From Agelas oroides (Eukaryota > Porifera > Demospongiae > Agelasida > Agelasidae), in the NCBI GenBank assembly GCA_949130485.1, contig OX422200.1, forward strand, positions 3,456,274 through 3,520,273: DNA of 64,000 bases. Reading direction: 5' to 3'. Position 1 is the stretch's first letter; each line of letters begins with the position of its first letter. Below are positions 48,488 to 62,200 of the stretch, piece by piece. A program made the position numbers and the translations under genes. Below the pieces are notes generated by a model. It did not search any database. It was not told the DNA's origin and saw only the letters and a list, made by a program, of their open reading frames with translations.

Positions 48488-51400
48488 CCACACACACACA
48501 CACCAGAGCTAGTCCCTGTACTGATCCCAAGATAACAGAGAAGTTCAAGTGGACACTAAAGCTCACTCCTGGTAATTCCTCCCTGAGGACATACTACATT
48601 GCTCTTGGAGCCAAAAAGGAAATGGAGGTAGGATCACATGTGCCATCGTAAGCTACTGGTGTTAATATGCGACAACCAGTAGGAGTCAGGTGTATAGCAT
48701 ATAGTGGAAAATTTTCATACATGTAGGTACAGTGCCTACCAGGACTTTAGTAAAAAAAATTTCATTCTTTAATTTTTGCAAGCACTAACCTCGTCACCCA
48801 GCGTGCTGAACAACGGAGAAGCGTCTAGTACACACTGTTTGTTTGCGCTTGCACTTAATCTCCTCAAGATGTGGGGATTCCGGATTATTTTCTGATACTT
48901 CTGTGTTATATGACATCAGTCTTTGGACTCGTTGTATACTTGCCTAGGATAATAATGATAGTGTTTGATATCAGTCTCAGCTCTTCTTGAGGCCAAACAA
49001 GTTGCAACGAAGCTGCTGACTGCCTTCTTGCACTGTGTAGGAGCTATAATTGACATCTCTAAAGTTGAATATACGAGGTTTGGTAGGCTGTTATAGTCGA
49101 ACGCTATTTTGTGGTGGCTGCTTAGTCTCACAAGCCAGACCTAGCTGTCTGCACTGGGCTTGTTTGGGTCTGGTTTGCTAGACTAGGTGGCTATAAGCCA
49201 CAGAGGGTCCACTAAAGTGACATACTGGGGCGGAAGGCCAGTACTTGAACTTCGTCACAGCGCACACCCTCCAATGTTATAACGTCATAAAGGTGACAGA
49301 AACATTTAAATTAACCAGAAACAAATCAGTGAGCACCAGACGCTATTTCTCTGCGCCAGTTACCAGGCTATGCATGCACATGCTTGTGTTTGCCACATCC
49401 TCATTACGTGGACGTGTCATTTAGCAGCCCAGATACATTGTGTTTATGGCATAGTTTCTGCTGAGGCAGTGATGAGAGGCTAGTATATAACTATCAGTGA
49501 GGAACGTCAACCTGAAGGTGGCAACAGAGTCAGTCCATTCACTGTGGCTATGATAAGAGGGGAGGCAGTCAAAGGCCATGTTCCAATAGTTTTGCTCCCA
49601 CTACATACGCATCTCGATCACTTGGAGGAGTGTCCAATGATTGTACATAAGTGCCATCTTTTGTTCTCAATCTTGTTCTTGATTTCGCTGTTAACGTTCC
49701 ACACCTTAGAATCACCCGGCTGGCTGGCAAATTCCGTAGTTAAAGTTTCCTCAGATTAGATATTTCACAAAGTTACCCACTGTGCAGAATGCATTTCAGC
49801 AATCATTTTAGCAAGACTGTGTTAATTAAACACATAGATGGCTGCAAACAATAACTGCTTGTGAGACACGTATACGTACCTCAGATTACAGTAAACTTAC
49901 ATATCCTGACCGCAAAGGGAAGAGGGCATCTGAATCTGTAAATGGCAAAATTTTGATCTCCCTGATGTGTGCTAGTGTGGTATGACTCTGGCCTCCCTCA
50001 ACTCTAGCCTCGTCTCCAGGCTCTCTCCTCAAAAACGGGGGGGGGAGGAGAGAGCCTGGTAACATCCGTGAGAAAAGTTGTCGACTTCCGGTGCCTTGCT
50101 CTGGTGGTACCAATCAGATTCAGCAAAAAATTGTCAACTCGAAAATGAATTTATAAGCATAGACTACACCTCGAAGGTTGGTGAAAAACAATTTTCGGAT
50201 CTGCGGAAGGGATGCAAGTCCAGAGAGTCCAAGATCGAAGTTCACTGTAGTTGGTTTGTGGGATCGACTCGCTCACCATACTTCGCAGCTCCGAGTTTAC
50301 ATGTATAAAGTGCGTCACAGAACTCAACAGAGCTGCGGATGCCTCGAAGACGAGGAGTGAAATTGTAAATAGCTTGCACTGCTACCAGATATAGTACCGA
50401 TATTGCATGGCAACTTATTAAATCACATGACAATTACTACTAAAGTGGGAGCGTCCTACGTTTATCACATGGGAATGATGACGCGCCGGAAGTCGACAGC
50501 TTTTCTCGCGATGTTACCAGGCTCTCTCCTCCCCCCGTTTTTGAGGAGAGAGCCTGGGAACGAGGCTACCTCAACTCTGTCATGCAAACCACATATTGGC
50601 ACTGCTGCATGCACACAGAAGTCGCTCATAGGTGCTAGCACTTACCCCTACTAACTCTACTATCCGGTGGAGGTGGTCACGTATATGTTGCGAAGTGATT
50701 GCGAACTTGACCAGTTTGTAAACGGGCCACCAGTTTATAAACCGGTCCTCCAGTTTTTAAACTGGTTGGCCTGCTTTCAATTATACAAAGCGAAGTTGTC
50801 CCGTTTAGAAACCAGGCCGAATGGTTTGAAAGCTGGCCGAACGGCTTGGAAGCTGGGTGAATGGTTTACAAGCAGCCTGGACGGCAGGAAAGCTGTACAA
50901 GCTTGCCAAACAAACAGCCTGTGGCCCGAACGGCATGAAGCTTGCCGAATGATTTACAGAAGCATACAAGCAAGGTAGTCTCGCAAGCGAGACCCAACCA
51001 ACGCCAGCGTGGATCGGATACTGAAAGCTACATGTATTCTCACTGGTGTTGGTTGCATCTTGCTTGCGAGACTAACAAGTAAAGCTAAGACTAACATGAA
51101 AAATAACTGACTAGGCTGTGTTTCACAGCTTCTTTCCAGTAGCTTTTATGTAGCCTCGTTCCCAGGCCTTCCCACCGTCCAGTTTTTGATCGCTTGCAGT
51201 ATCAAAAACTGGACGGTGGGAAGGCCTGGGAACGAGGCTAGCTTTTATGAGCACACGTGAAAGAAAGTTGACCATGCGAATGAGGTGATAAGCCATCCAG
51301 CGCATGCACAGACCTGCTCTTTCACTGTGCACGCCGGCTTATTGACCCGCTTTTTGACTTCGTGTAAACTGGACCAGTTTTAAATCCGGCCAACCAGCTT

Positions 51401-53172
51401 ATAATCCGGTTGAACGGTTTACAAAACCGGTCAAAGGTTTGAAATCCACCTGTAACATATACACATGTACTGTACTGGCGAGCAGTGTCCAAGTGCATAG
51501 AGATGTTACTGCCAGCTGTCTACACTTGGATCTTGTGCTACACTTCCCCACACCGTCTTGCTCAGCTGGCCTGCTGCGCGGTACTTGCGCCCCCACACCG
51601 TCTTGCTCAGCTGGCCTGCTGCGCGGTACTTGCGTCCCCACACCGTCTTGCTCAGCTGGCCTGCTGTGCGGTACTTGCGTCCCCACACCGTCTTGCTCAG
51701 CTGGCCTGCTGTGCGGTACTTGCATCCCCACACCGTCTTGCTCAGCTGGCCTGCTGCACGGTACTTGCGTCCCCACACCGTCTTGCTCAGCTGGCCTGCT
51801 GTGCGGTACTTGCGTCCCCACACCGTCTTGCTCAGCTGGCCTGCTGTGTGGTACTTGCATCCCCACACCGTCTTGCTCAGCTGGCCTGCTGCACGGTACT
51901 TGCGTCCCCACACCGTCTTGCTCAGCTGGCCTGCTGCGCGGTACTTGCGTCCCCACACCGTCTTGCTCAGCTGGCCTGCTGCGCGGTACTTGCATCCCCA
52001 CACCGTCTTGCTCAGCTGGCCTGCTGTGCGGTACTTGCATCCCCACACCGTCTTGCTCAGCTGGCCTGCTGCGCGGTACTTGCATCAAGTGCTATGCACA
52101 TCTTAAGTAAGAAACTTTGTGTTACTGAAGGTTATAATGCGGAAACACTTGAAAGAGCACCCACCCTGCTCTTTGGCAGACTTGTAAGGTGTTCCACCCA
52201 TGGGCGCTCTTTTGTGAGTTGCAAAAATGCTTCCCTAAACTTAGCCAGAAACTTCCTTTACCTGTTGAAGGAGGGAAGATGTTGCAAGCTGATAGGTGCA
52301 TACTAGTCACTAAAAACCTACGATTTTGTTAACTTGCATTATTATAGTGCTTTAAACAGGAAGTTATCTATCAACATGTCAGAGTAATTGTAATTGCTGA
52401 AAACTTTCAATTGTTAATCATATTGATTACAAATTTTTAAAATCGTATTTGTACATGTAATGATGCGTTTGAATATATGTATTACATCACTGGTTAACAT
52501 AATGCATACACAGTTGTGCCTAGACAGGTACAGTACAGAAACACTACAGTCGCTACCTGTTTACAGTTTCATTGTTGACACTCAGTTAATGATTTGTAAC
52601 ATGTCCTCTTGTGGTTTTACAGTGTTGGAAGCAGGCAATTGAGGAAGAGATTGATGCTTGCACAATGCGAAGGTACCCTACCTACACATGTGTGATTCCC
52701 CAGACATACTTTGCTATACCATATACTGTTATAGTACAGTGTATGTATACATACAATGTAACACACAAAGGACAAATGTAAGGAGCTCCCCTAATGGGGA
52801 TATGCCCCTCCAGACCAATTAAGGCTGGGACCCCTGTGCGCTACTTCAGGGAACACTGGGCCGAGCGCTAGACAAACTCCTGAAGCCGGGCCAAGCACTC
52901 GCAGGAGCACTGACTATGCCCCTCAACTGTGGTGTGGGCACCCGAAGTCCCACCTGTACCTCAGTGGAATTAGGCACAGCCAGTGGTCTTGTCCTTCCCC
53001 AGCCTAAGCCAGGTTCCCAATTTACTATTTTACTTGGGCCTGGGTTGGGTGCCAAGTGGAGAAAGAAAGATGTTTTTTTTTTTTCTCCTGTGGTAACTGG
53101 TGGGACTTGAACCTGTGATCTTTCGATTGACAGTCAAGTGCTTTAACCACTTGGCCACACAGTCACTCACAT

Positions 53173-53210
<38 letters not shown>

Positions 53211-56200
53211 CACTTGTACCCCTCCCTCAACTCCCACCTCCCCACACACCACAGAGTCTCCTCTCCCTCTCCCACAACGAGTACAATGCCCGCTAGTATC
53301 GCTAGTGGTACTCTCACTGCTCCCTTTGAGCCACCCATTGCCAATGATGATGACGATGATGATTTTGATGATGATGACGAGATGGGAAACATTTATGATG
53401 AGCCCGAGAATGACGACGACCCCTACTCGTTAGTTCCATGTCAATATGATGTGCTTTCTTTGCTGTATAGCCTTGTTCTCAGGCCTCCCCCATTTACTGT
53501 TGATATCTTTGTGTTCACAATACCGTATTGCCCTAAGGAAGGGTTTGTGGGTGCTTGCAGCTCAAGCATCAATACCGTAATCTCCGAAAATAGGCCGACC
53601 CTTGGAAATAAGCCCACCCCCCTTTTTGAATGAAGTTGTTGCAAAGGGTGCTTTTCTTTCGAAAGTATGCCCACCTGTGTATGCCGCAGTATATGCTGTT
53701 TCGTTAAGGGAAGAATCACAGAAGAAGCAGCACTGTGCAAGAGGAGGGACTAGCAAGTGATGGTAGACACCATATACTGTTATTGCATAAGCAAGAACAT
53801 GACAAAAGAGGCATTGCAGAATCACTGCATGTGTACATAAACAAGGCTAGACTAACTCGTGTAAGGTGGGTGTATTATGTGTACATAAACAAGGCTAGAC
53901 TAACTCATGTGAGGTGGGCGTATTTTCGTGAGAAATATCATTACACTCGAAAATACGCCCACCCCCCTCTTTGAGGAGCCACAAGTTCATTGCCCATGGG
54001 TGTATTTTCAGGAGAATACTGTAATAAGAAATGGATGCTTGCACAGAGGAAGCACTTGAATGGTTCAGCTATCCCTGTGCAAGTGCCTGCCGAAGTTATC
54101 AACCAAGGGATTCTGAATTAATCGTCACTTCACTCATGCTTTGCTTTGTATACAACAAGGCTAGCCCAGAGTGGAGAAAGATGTATCATTCACATGAATG
54201 GATGGACCAGTAGCCTCACCGCCAAGCCTCTGCAGCATTCTTCGATTGCGGTACTGCAGATCACAAATGCTTTGGACGATCAAGGCTATGTATGGACCAG
54301 TGTGTGTGAGCCTTGCCAGACCGTTGTGGAGCCTGAAGTATGTCAGAATGATAGCTGCTATGTACATGTGCTCAGGGACAATACAGACCTATTTACTTAT
54401 GTTCTTATTACACAAAAACTAAGAAAATGCGGGGATCGTTAAGTGAATGCAAGGTGGACATGGGGAGAGGGACCAATACAAAAATATATTGATCCCCTCT
54501 GCCTATTGTCTTCTTGTGTGCATCTGACATCTGATATCATTTACATGGCTAATTATGGGAGATCTCCCTCTTCTTCTGCTTCCATTGTTGTATTGGGGTA
54601 GGAATGAGGCTAATTGGGTAACACAGCATTAGTATGTGGATTCAATTACACCTCCTGTATATAATGCTAACATGTATATATATATATAAAGACTTAAAAA
54701 ACATTAAAAATGTAAAAAGATGTAGGGATGGCATGCCAAAAAGTATGCAAACAAGGTAGGGATAATGCATGAAAGCAAAGGTCAACATATTGGCAAAGCC
54801 CCATCCCTACATCTTTTTCACACTACAGTTAGTGCATGGGGGTCTTCCTAAAACGTACCACAAGTTCACAACCTTTATTACTGGCAGTTCATGGCTGTAG
54901 CCTCGTTCTCAGGCCACCTCCTCCTCCCACATGGCCTGGTAATGAGGCTAGTATGACCCTCTTGGTAGCATTATGTTATACAGAACCTCTTCAACAACTT
55001 AAGCAGTGAGTTGGAGTAGACTGCAGACTTATGATAGTGTCGTTAAAGTACATGGCATGGTTTTAACCTCGTCCCCAGGCCACATTCCTTCTCCCACATG
55101 TTGGCTCAGGGACGAGGCTAATATGATCTAGCAGCATTGCATCAACTGTAGTCTGAAAAAGATGTAGGGATGGGGCTTTGCCAATATGTTGACCTTTGCT
55201 TTCATGCATTATCCCTACCTTGTTTGCATACTTTTTGGCATGCCATCCCTACATCTTTTTACGTTTTTTAAGTCTTGTTTCTGTACTTTTTTGATGTTAA
55301 TCTCAGTTACAGTTACACGTAAGTGTAATCACAACACCAGAACTTGAAACGGCGTTGACAGTTTAGTAGTGGTTCCAGGCATGTATTAAATAATTAGGCC
55401 TATGTGTAATATAGCCAGCTAGAACCTGATGAACGGCCAACCACTCTTCCTACCAAACTTTGTGAAACCAATTTCAGTTGTCAATCACATGACGACTGAC
55501 CAGCTGCAGCACAGAAACTACTATCCTACTGACAACTGACCATCCTAGCTTTACAGTTCAAAGGCTATTTTTAGTGTAGCTACAAGTAGGCAGCTGAATG
55601 CAGCGCCTTACCTACGTAGTGTTCATAAGCCTTGCCCAATGCCGGCGGGAGGAAAAGACCGTGACAGCCAAGCGTACTGCCCGCTGGCGATTTCGTGTGT
55701 GTACTAGTCTCGCTTCCAGACCAATGACCGTGGTCTTTGGTCTGGGAACGAGACTTCGTGTGCGCATGCGTACAAAATTTGAAAATGGCGTCCTAAGCAA
55801 CGCACAGCAGCCTCAGAGTGTTGTGAATGGCTTTTGTTGACCAGGGTGAACTTGAAGCTATGAAGACGCTGAGTGGTCGTAGAGCTCCGCGCTGTGATAA
55901 GCATCAGTTTCGTGCTAAAATTATGGTGAGTGCTTGAACCTTTTTTGAGTTATTGTTGTTTGAACAAAAGTCGTAACGAAGAAAGAAAGAAAGAAGAATA
56001 CGAAAAATGGCACTTTTGCTATCGCACACTTTTGCGTTTAGCTGTCTTCTGCGTGGCTTTTGGCCACTTATATGAGTCTTGCTGATCACAAAGGCACTCA
56101 AAGAGGAAGCCTAGATGCTTAAATAAACTTTTTGCGTGTTTGTGGTGAAGTTATACGGCTTTTGCTTAAGTATTGCATATATTGCACGTCGGCGCCATCC

Positions 56201-59200
56201 CTACATAGAGAGTCTACCGACTCTCTGATATATATATACATATTAGCATTCCTGGGTAGAAATTGGACATTGTTCTGTTACTATTTTCGTTGATCATATT
56301 ATTATTTTCGATGTGCTGTAACTTCCATGAAGGGCACGGCTCACATACGCACTGTATAGAAGTGTTAGGTATTCAAACATCTTTGCACTTTAGCGGAAGT
56401 TCTGTGCTATGGTGTTTTGAACACAGTAGCATGATCAAAGTTTGTGATGGAATAATGGTTGATTTCTACCTGGGACTGCCACATGTACAATGGATAATGC
56501 ATGGTAGCCTGGGATTTATGGTCAATAACCACCCAATTCCAAGGGCAGAGCCCAAGGACAAGGGTGGTTATTGTAAACCATAAATCTCAGGCTACCATGC
56601 ATTATGTGTTATATTCTCCAACCTGATTGGTCCATGTTGTTATTAGTAAACACACAAGGTAGTTTACACTGTAAACAAGGTAGCTTATAGGAAACACTTT
56701 ACAACTTCCTTGTGGTATATGAAACAGAATCTACAACTTCCTGTCAGTATATGAACACCCACCTGTTACCACCGAAACAAGGGTGAAGTGGAGAATCCCT
56801 GAAAGAATATTGTATTGTATAGGCGCTGAGAGAAATGAGTGGAGAAAACAGCCCTAATACTTCATAAAGCTTCTCCTTTGCTGACTAGGGCATTATAGAG
56901 CTGTGATTGAAAGTTCTTGATGACCATAAGGGAGTTGCTCTTGTTCTTTACAGGCAGCTGGATGAGGGAGAAAGAATATACGACCAGCCTGAGGGTGGTA
57001 GCGATGAAGATGATGATCCTTATAGGTGAGGGAAGGACTCCATGCAATGAAGGACTGTCCATGTGTCTGCATTAGCCCAGTTGCATTACCGGGTTCTATA
57101 TAGAGTTACACTTGTATGTAGCTATGTGTTATACTCCTTATACTCAAGTTTGGTTGGTGTAGCAATGCTATCTGTGAAACAGACGATAAACGCAAGATCT
57201 GGATACAAGCCGCTGTTTGTGTGACGAGAAAGGGCGTTCAATGGGCCATAGATACAGCAATTATACATTTTGTGACCCAACAACTTATCTACATGTACGT
57301 AAGCTTGCTAGTTCTAGTGAACTGTAAGCATCGCTCACAGTAGGTGCTCACTCTCCAGCTACACCTTCTGGTTGTCTCTCACAGCTTCTTCAGTGCATTT
57401 ACACTGAAACACTCCGCTACATGGCGCTGTCTGTCCGTTTGTGGCACGCACATGCTAGCACGTAAATCAGAGTGTTAAAGATATACAGAATGACGTACAT
57501 ACCATATATGGTATGACAGACAGACATACAGAAACCACCACCCTCTTTAGTGTGGTGCTTACTCAGGCTCACCTTCCCCCCCCCCCCCTCTCCCTCCTCC
57601 ACCCAGGATTCATGTACAGTTTTGTAATACTTGTTTATTCATCTGTTGCTGCACAAACATAAATTGAGTATGCAAACTACACAGAATCATCACAACAGCT
57701 TCCTCTGAGCCTTCTTTGTGTAATCACATGCGTAACAGAAATCTCTGTTAAGGTTGGGGCTCATACACACTTCTAGCATCGTTCCCAGGCTCTCGATCCT
57801 GCTAAGGAAAGGGGGAGAGCCTGGTACATTTATTATGTGTGTGGCGTCAAAGGTAGACACATGTGTGTAAGCTAGCGTTCCAGTTATCGACACTGACTCA
57901 AGAAATCGACTAGTTCTACGTGGGCAACTATATATTGCTGACTGCAATGATGAAGGTAACACACTAAAGCCATATTTACCCAATGGAAAACCGTGGGAGT
58001 CTTGAAATTGCTGATGCTTGAATGTGCATGGGCACCCAGCTTGGTCCACCTCTGTGTAATTAAGTCGTATCTACCCTTGACGTCATGCACATGATAGAAT
58101 GTACCCCCTCCTTAGCGGGGAGAGCCTATAGGTAACGAGGCTAATATACCTCATAGATCATGAATATCTGCTGCATCAACAAAGTACGTACAAGCCCCGC
58201 CCTTAACAGGATACTTTGCTTTGAATGCAGGGGTACATTTGGAATACATGACGGAATGATATTTGATTTCTATCTGGGACTACCACATGTACTTATGCGC
58301 TAGTGTTTATGATGTGTATTATACGTGTAGTGCACATGCACTCATCATGCCTCTATTTCTTCACATGCTCATGACACACACACGCCACTCATGACAACAG
58401 TCAAGTACGAGATAGTTTGGTGAACCTTGTCCCAGGTGCCTCTCACACCCTCTCCCCTTCGAGTGGGCCTCCACACAAAGCAGCGGGTATGTCATGTATA
58501 CATAAATTTCTTGGTTGGTCAAATGGTGATTGTGTGGGCTGATTGATTGTGTGGGCTGATTGATTGTGTGAGCCGATTGATTGTGTGGGCCGATTGATTG
58601 TGTGGGCCGATTGATTGTGTGGGCCGATTGATTGTGTGGGCTTTATGTGGGCTGATTGATTGTGTGGGCCGATTGATTGTGTGGGCCGATTGATTGTGTG
58701 GGCCGATTGATTGTGTGAGCCGATTGATTGTGTGGGCCGATTGATTGTGTGAGCCGATTGATTGTGTGGGCCGATTGATTGTGTGAGCCGATTGATTGTG
58801 TGAGTAGATCAAAAGCACCACTTTACGTCACATTTGCCTTGCTATGCTAAATGCTTACATCAGGTTTCAAATCGGTTGCAAATCAGTTGCACAGAAAGGT
58901 TTGGGTTTGGACTAGGTGGGCATGCTACCAAGAATGTCAATCTCCTGTACACTCTAGCCGCTGGGACAGCAGAATCATATTGGCTGTTTGACTTACCAAG
59001 ATAGCAAGTAGGTCCAGGCCACAGTGTGGCTAATAGTGTCTGACGAAACTTGTCAGAACCTGATATGCTCATTGTGCCTGGTTTGCCTGATAGTGCACGA
59101 TAGCAGTGGTGTGGCTCGGTATGGGCCTAGTACTGCAAGGCCCAACTAGCTAGAATACTACGATTGTGCATAATTTTAGTGCTTTGCGTGGCTATAATTA

Positions 59201-62200
59201 TGCTTGCAGTGAAATGAACTTAATCTATATTGTTATGACAATGTCGTGGAAGTGCAAGTCAGACGGCAATGCCCAAAGTGGCCTCAGAACCTGGAAGGGG
59301 GGGAAGGGAGGGGAGGGGGAAGGGGGGGGGGGGGGGTTGGTGACATCTCCCTAGATACTGTACAGAATCTATCTTTGTGTGCCCTGCCATACTGTATCCT
59401 GGTTATGCTACTGCTTGATTGTGTCTGATCAGTGTCCAATAGTGCTCAATAGTACCTGATAGTACCTGACAGTACCTGACAGTGCCTGATACTTTGGTAT
59501 TGGCAAACTTGCTGGGAATGGCTAAGTGTTTGTGGGTGTTGGCATTTCCTGGACAATAGTGGGAATGGTAAACAGGAATGAGGTAACCTAATATTGTGGC
59601 CTAACAAGCAAGGTAGTAGAGGGTGTGCATTTATGTCATTGTATCGTAGCAACTGTTGCTACGCCGCCATCTTGATAGGGACCATGGACATTTTTTAAAG
59701 GGACTTGCATTGTAAGTACTAGTGCGTTGAACTCCCTGTGCTAGCAATGATCCTACAAGTAGCATTCCTTTCTCGTACAGGTATGTTAACAGTCATTACT
59801 AGCTCTGTGCATAATCTAAATGCATGCTCCGTACCTCGAAGCGAGCTCGTAGAATAGGCCTCGCCGTACAATTTCCTTATTCATTACCTCTCAAGATGGC
59901 GGCACATATATGGAAGTATGCGGAAATATGTAGAAATTGCCTGCCGATGATGTCACATGCACACCCTCTATATAGTAGGTCTTAAAATACAATTTTCAGG
60001 TAAACATAAAGCATTTTCCCTCCTCCCGCCCTCCCTCCCTCCCTCCCTCCCTCCCTCCCTCCCTCCCTCCCTCCCTCCCTCCCTCCCTCCCCTTTCCTCT
60101 CCCTCCCTCCCCTTTCCTCTCCCTTCAGGCTCAGGGAAAGGACCACCTCCGACAGTGCCCATTCGCTCCTTAGTGTCCCTTCAACAAACACGAACACGTG
60201 AGCTTAGATGGAATATGTGTTATATAACTCGCAAAATATGCCTCATATTAGCACCGTTTTTAGCTTAGATAGTAAAAGTACAATAAAGGTAAATGAGAAA
60301 TAGTGCATCTTGGCTGTGTACCCAGGCTCATATTCATTTTCATCATCTTCCATGGGTACAGGCTCACGGTGCTTCCAGTTCCAGTTTTATAGCCAATCCC
60401 CTAGTACTTTAGCCCAGTTTCCTGTATAGGGTCAAAGTTTACTCTAATGAGCGCCCACCCTGGAGTGAGCTTTGCATGGCTAATGGAGTACACTCATGGA
60501 GTTTCGAGAAGCACAGCCTCAAGTGATATGCATGTCTGAGATAAGAAGCTTCATGTATGCTTCACTGAAGGTTATTACAAGGTGGCTTTATGAAGACGAA
60601 CGTGGCAGACGTGGCGGCTGCACTTCAGTGCTTTGTGTACCGGCACACCCATGGTGACATGTTGCTGTTCAGAGTGTTGCATGCTGTCAGGACTTGAGCT
60701 TCAAAGGCTGGTGGCTTTGTTGTATGTTATTGTTCGTCCGATTCTTTGCTACAAGGGCATCATGTCACTGTGAACTTACATGGGCACTCTTTTGTGGTTA
60801 AATGTGGAAGAGTGCCCACCCCCCCTCTTTGGCCACCTTTGGCCATGGGTGCTCTTTCAGAAAGCTGCACTACATGTACGTACGTGCAGTGGGTGGGGAA
60901 CACCAACACCAACAGGCACATTCTTGTTTGATATACTCTGCCTGCACAGAGTGGGGTTAAGTAATCAGTTTTGTCCATCTGTTAGTCTGATTGTACACAA
61001 AAATATGCGACAAACAGTTGATTTACAACTCGCACACATGACAGCAATGTTACTTTGTGAATGCATGCAAATATTTTGTATCAGATCATATAGAGAGTTG
61101 GTGGTGCTACTTATATGCGTTTTGAAATTTGGCTTAAACAGTAGATAGTGACAAATCCTGCTATATGCCATGACAAAGTAGTAAATCAGCAGTGTGCTGC
61201 TCGTTCAGGCTCGCCCCAAGATGATGAATCATCCCACTAGTAGGGAACTGTTTGTATAGAGAGTTGGTGGGCATTGATTGTGTTGGGTAAGTGCTCTGTG
61301 GTGTGCTGGTGCAGGGATATGAGTGCTGGTATAGATCGCTGAAGTGTTTTTGTTTCGTGTATTTCCAGCATGTGTTGTTACCAGGGGTCTCTAGACTGTC
61401 CCTGTACCCAGACAAAAAATCTTAGCCTGCATGAGTAAGAAACTGTGAGTCAAACTGGTCACATATATTATGTTTCTCTTGGGCGCAGTTTAGTAGATAC
61501 ATGTACATGTACCATATTGTCCCAGGCAAGCACCTGTGGGCGCTCGCAGCTCAAGCACCAAAAATTTAGGGTGGGCGGTTGCACAGAGGTGCTTGAATGG
61601 TTCAGCTTTCCCTGTCCAAGCGCCCCTCCCAGATGCAAAGTTAGCTTCTAGGGGGTACTGAATCAATCATCGTTGCTTCGCCCGTGCTTCGTTGAGGCCA
61701 GCCTGAGGGTGGAGAAGCTGTATTGTGGACCAAAAGCGGACTGACCCATAGCCTCGTTTCAAAGCTTCCGCAACGTTTGTCGCTTGGAGCATGTGAATTT
61801 CGTTATATACTGCAAGCGAAGAACGCTGCAAACGAGGCTACAGATGGGTGTGTGTGAAAGTTTGCAACCGGATGTCGTGGTGCCTGAAGCACATCAGAAT
61901 GATTGCAGCAGCTATATACGTGAGGTCATGCAGTGGATCTACTTTTGATTCACTACGCAAGAATTTAGCATAGTGGGCAGTTACATGATGGGCGGTTACA
62001 CGAAGGAACTCAATAAACCACAGAACTGTAAAAATTGGGGGGTGGGCGCTTGCCCGGGACAATACGGTAAGTGGAAACCTCTATTAACTTTCATACATGA
62101 AGAATCAACGAACCAAATTTCCCTATAAAGGCAGGCCTCGATTTTGTACAGACAAAGTCACCCGCTGTGCAAATAGAAATAAGTGGGGTAGGGCTGGATG

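Larger units (their letters stand above)
50700..51450 (+). repeat. Diverged 20-bp tandem repeat array, interrupted by insertions
   Basis: Between 50710 and 50965 and again between 51365 and 51450 the sequence falls into units of about 20 bases with a pattern near GGTTTNNAAGCNGGCCGAAC, for example GGTTTGAAAGCTGGCCGAAC then GGCTTGGAAGCTGGGTGAAT. Two foldback elements (about 50975-51074 and 51151-51240) lie between the two blocks, so a single array was probably split by insertion. In intron 3 of the adaptor gene. Confidence 0.65.

Noticed and set aside
51399-52306. Open frames of 180-273 codons across the 45-bp minisatellite
   Set aside because: The unit is a multiple of three, so any stop-free frame stays open. 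Several frames on both strands are equally open, and the array lies inside an intron.
53093-53168. Functional tRNA-Asp gene
   Set aside because: The acceptor stem and B box are good, but the T stem does not pair and the anticodon stem has a mismatch, so a SINE head or pseudogene fits better.
57690-58049. Minus-strand open frame of 119 codons
   Set aside because: It crosses a TAGC-type foldback element, shows no domain or splice context, and lies in an adaptor intron.
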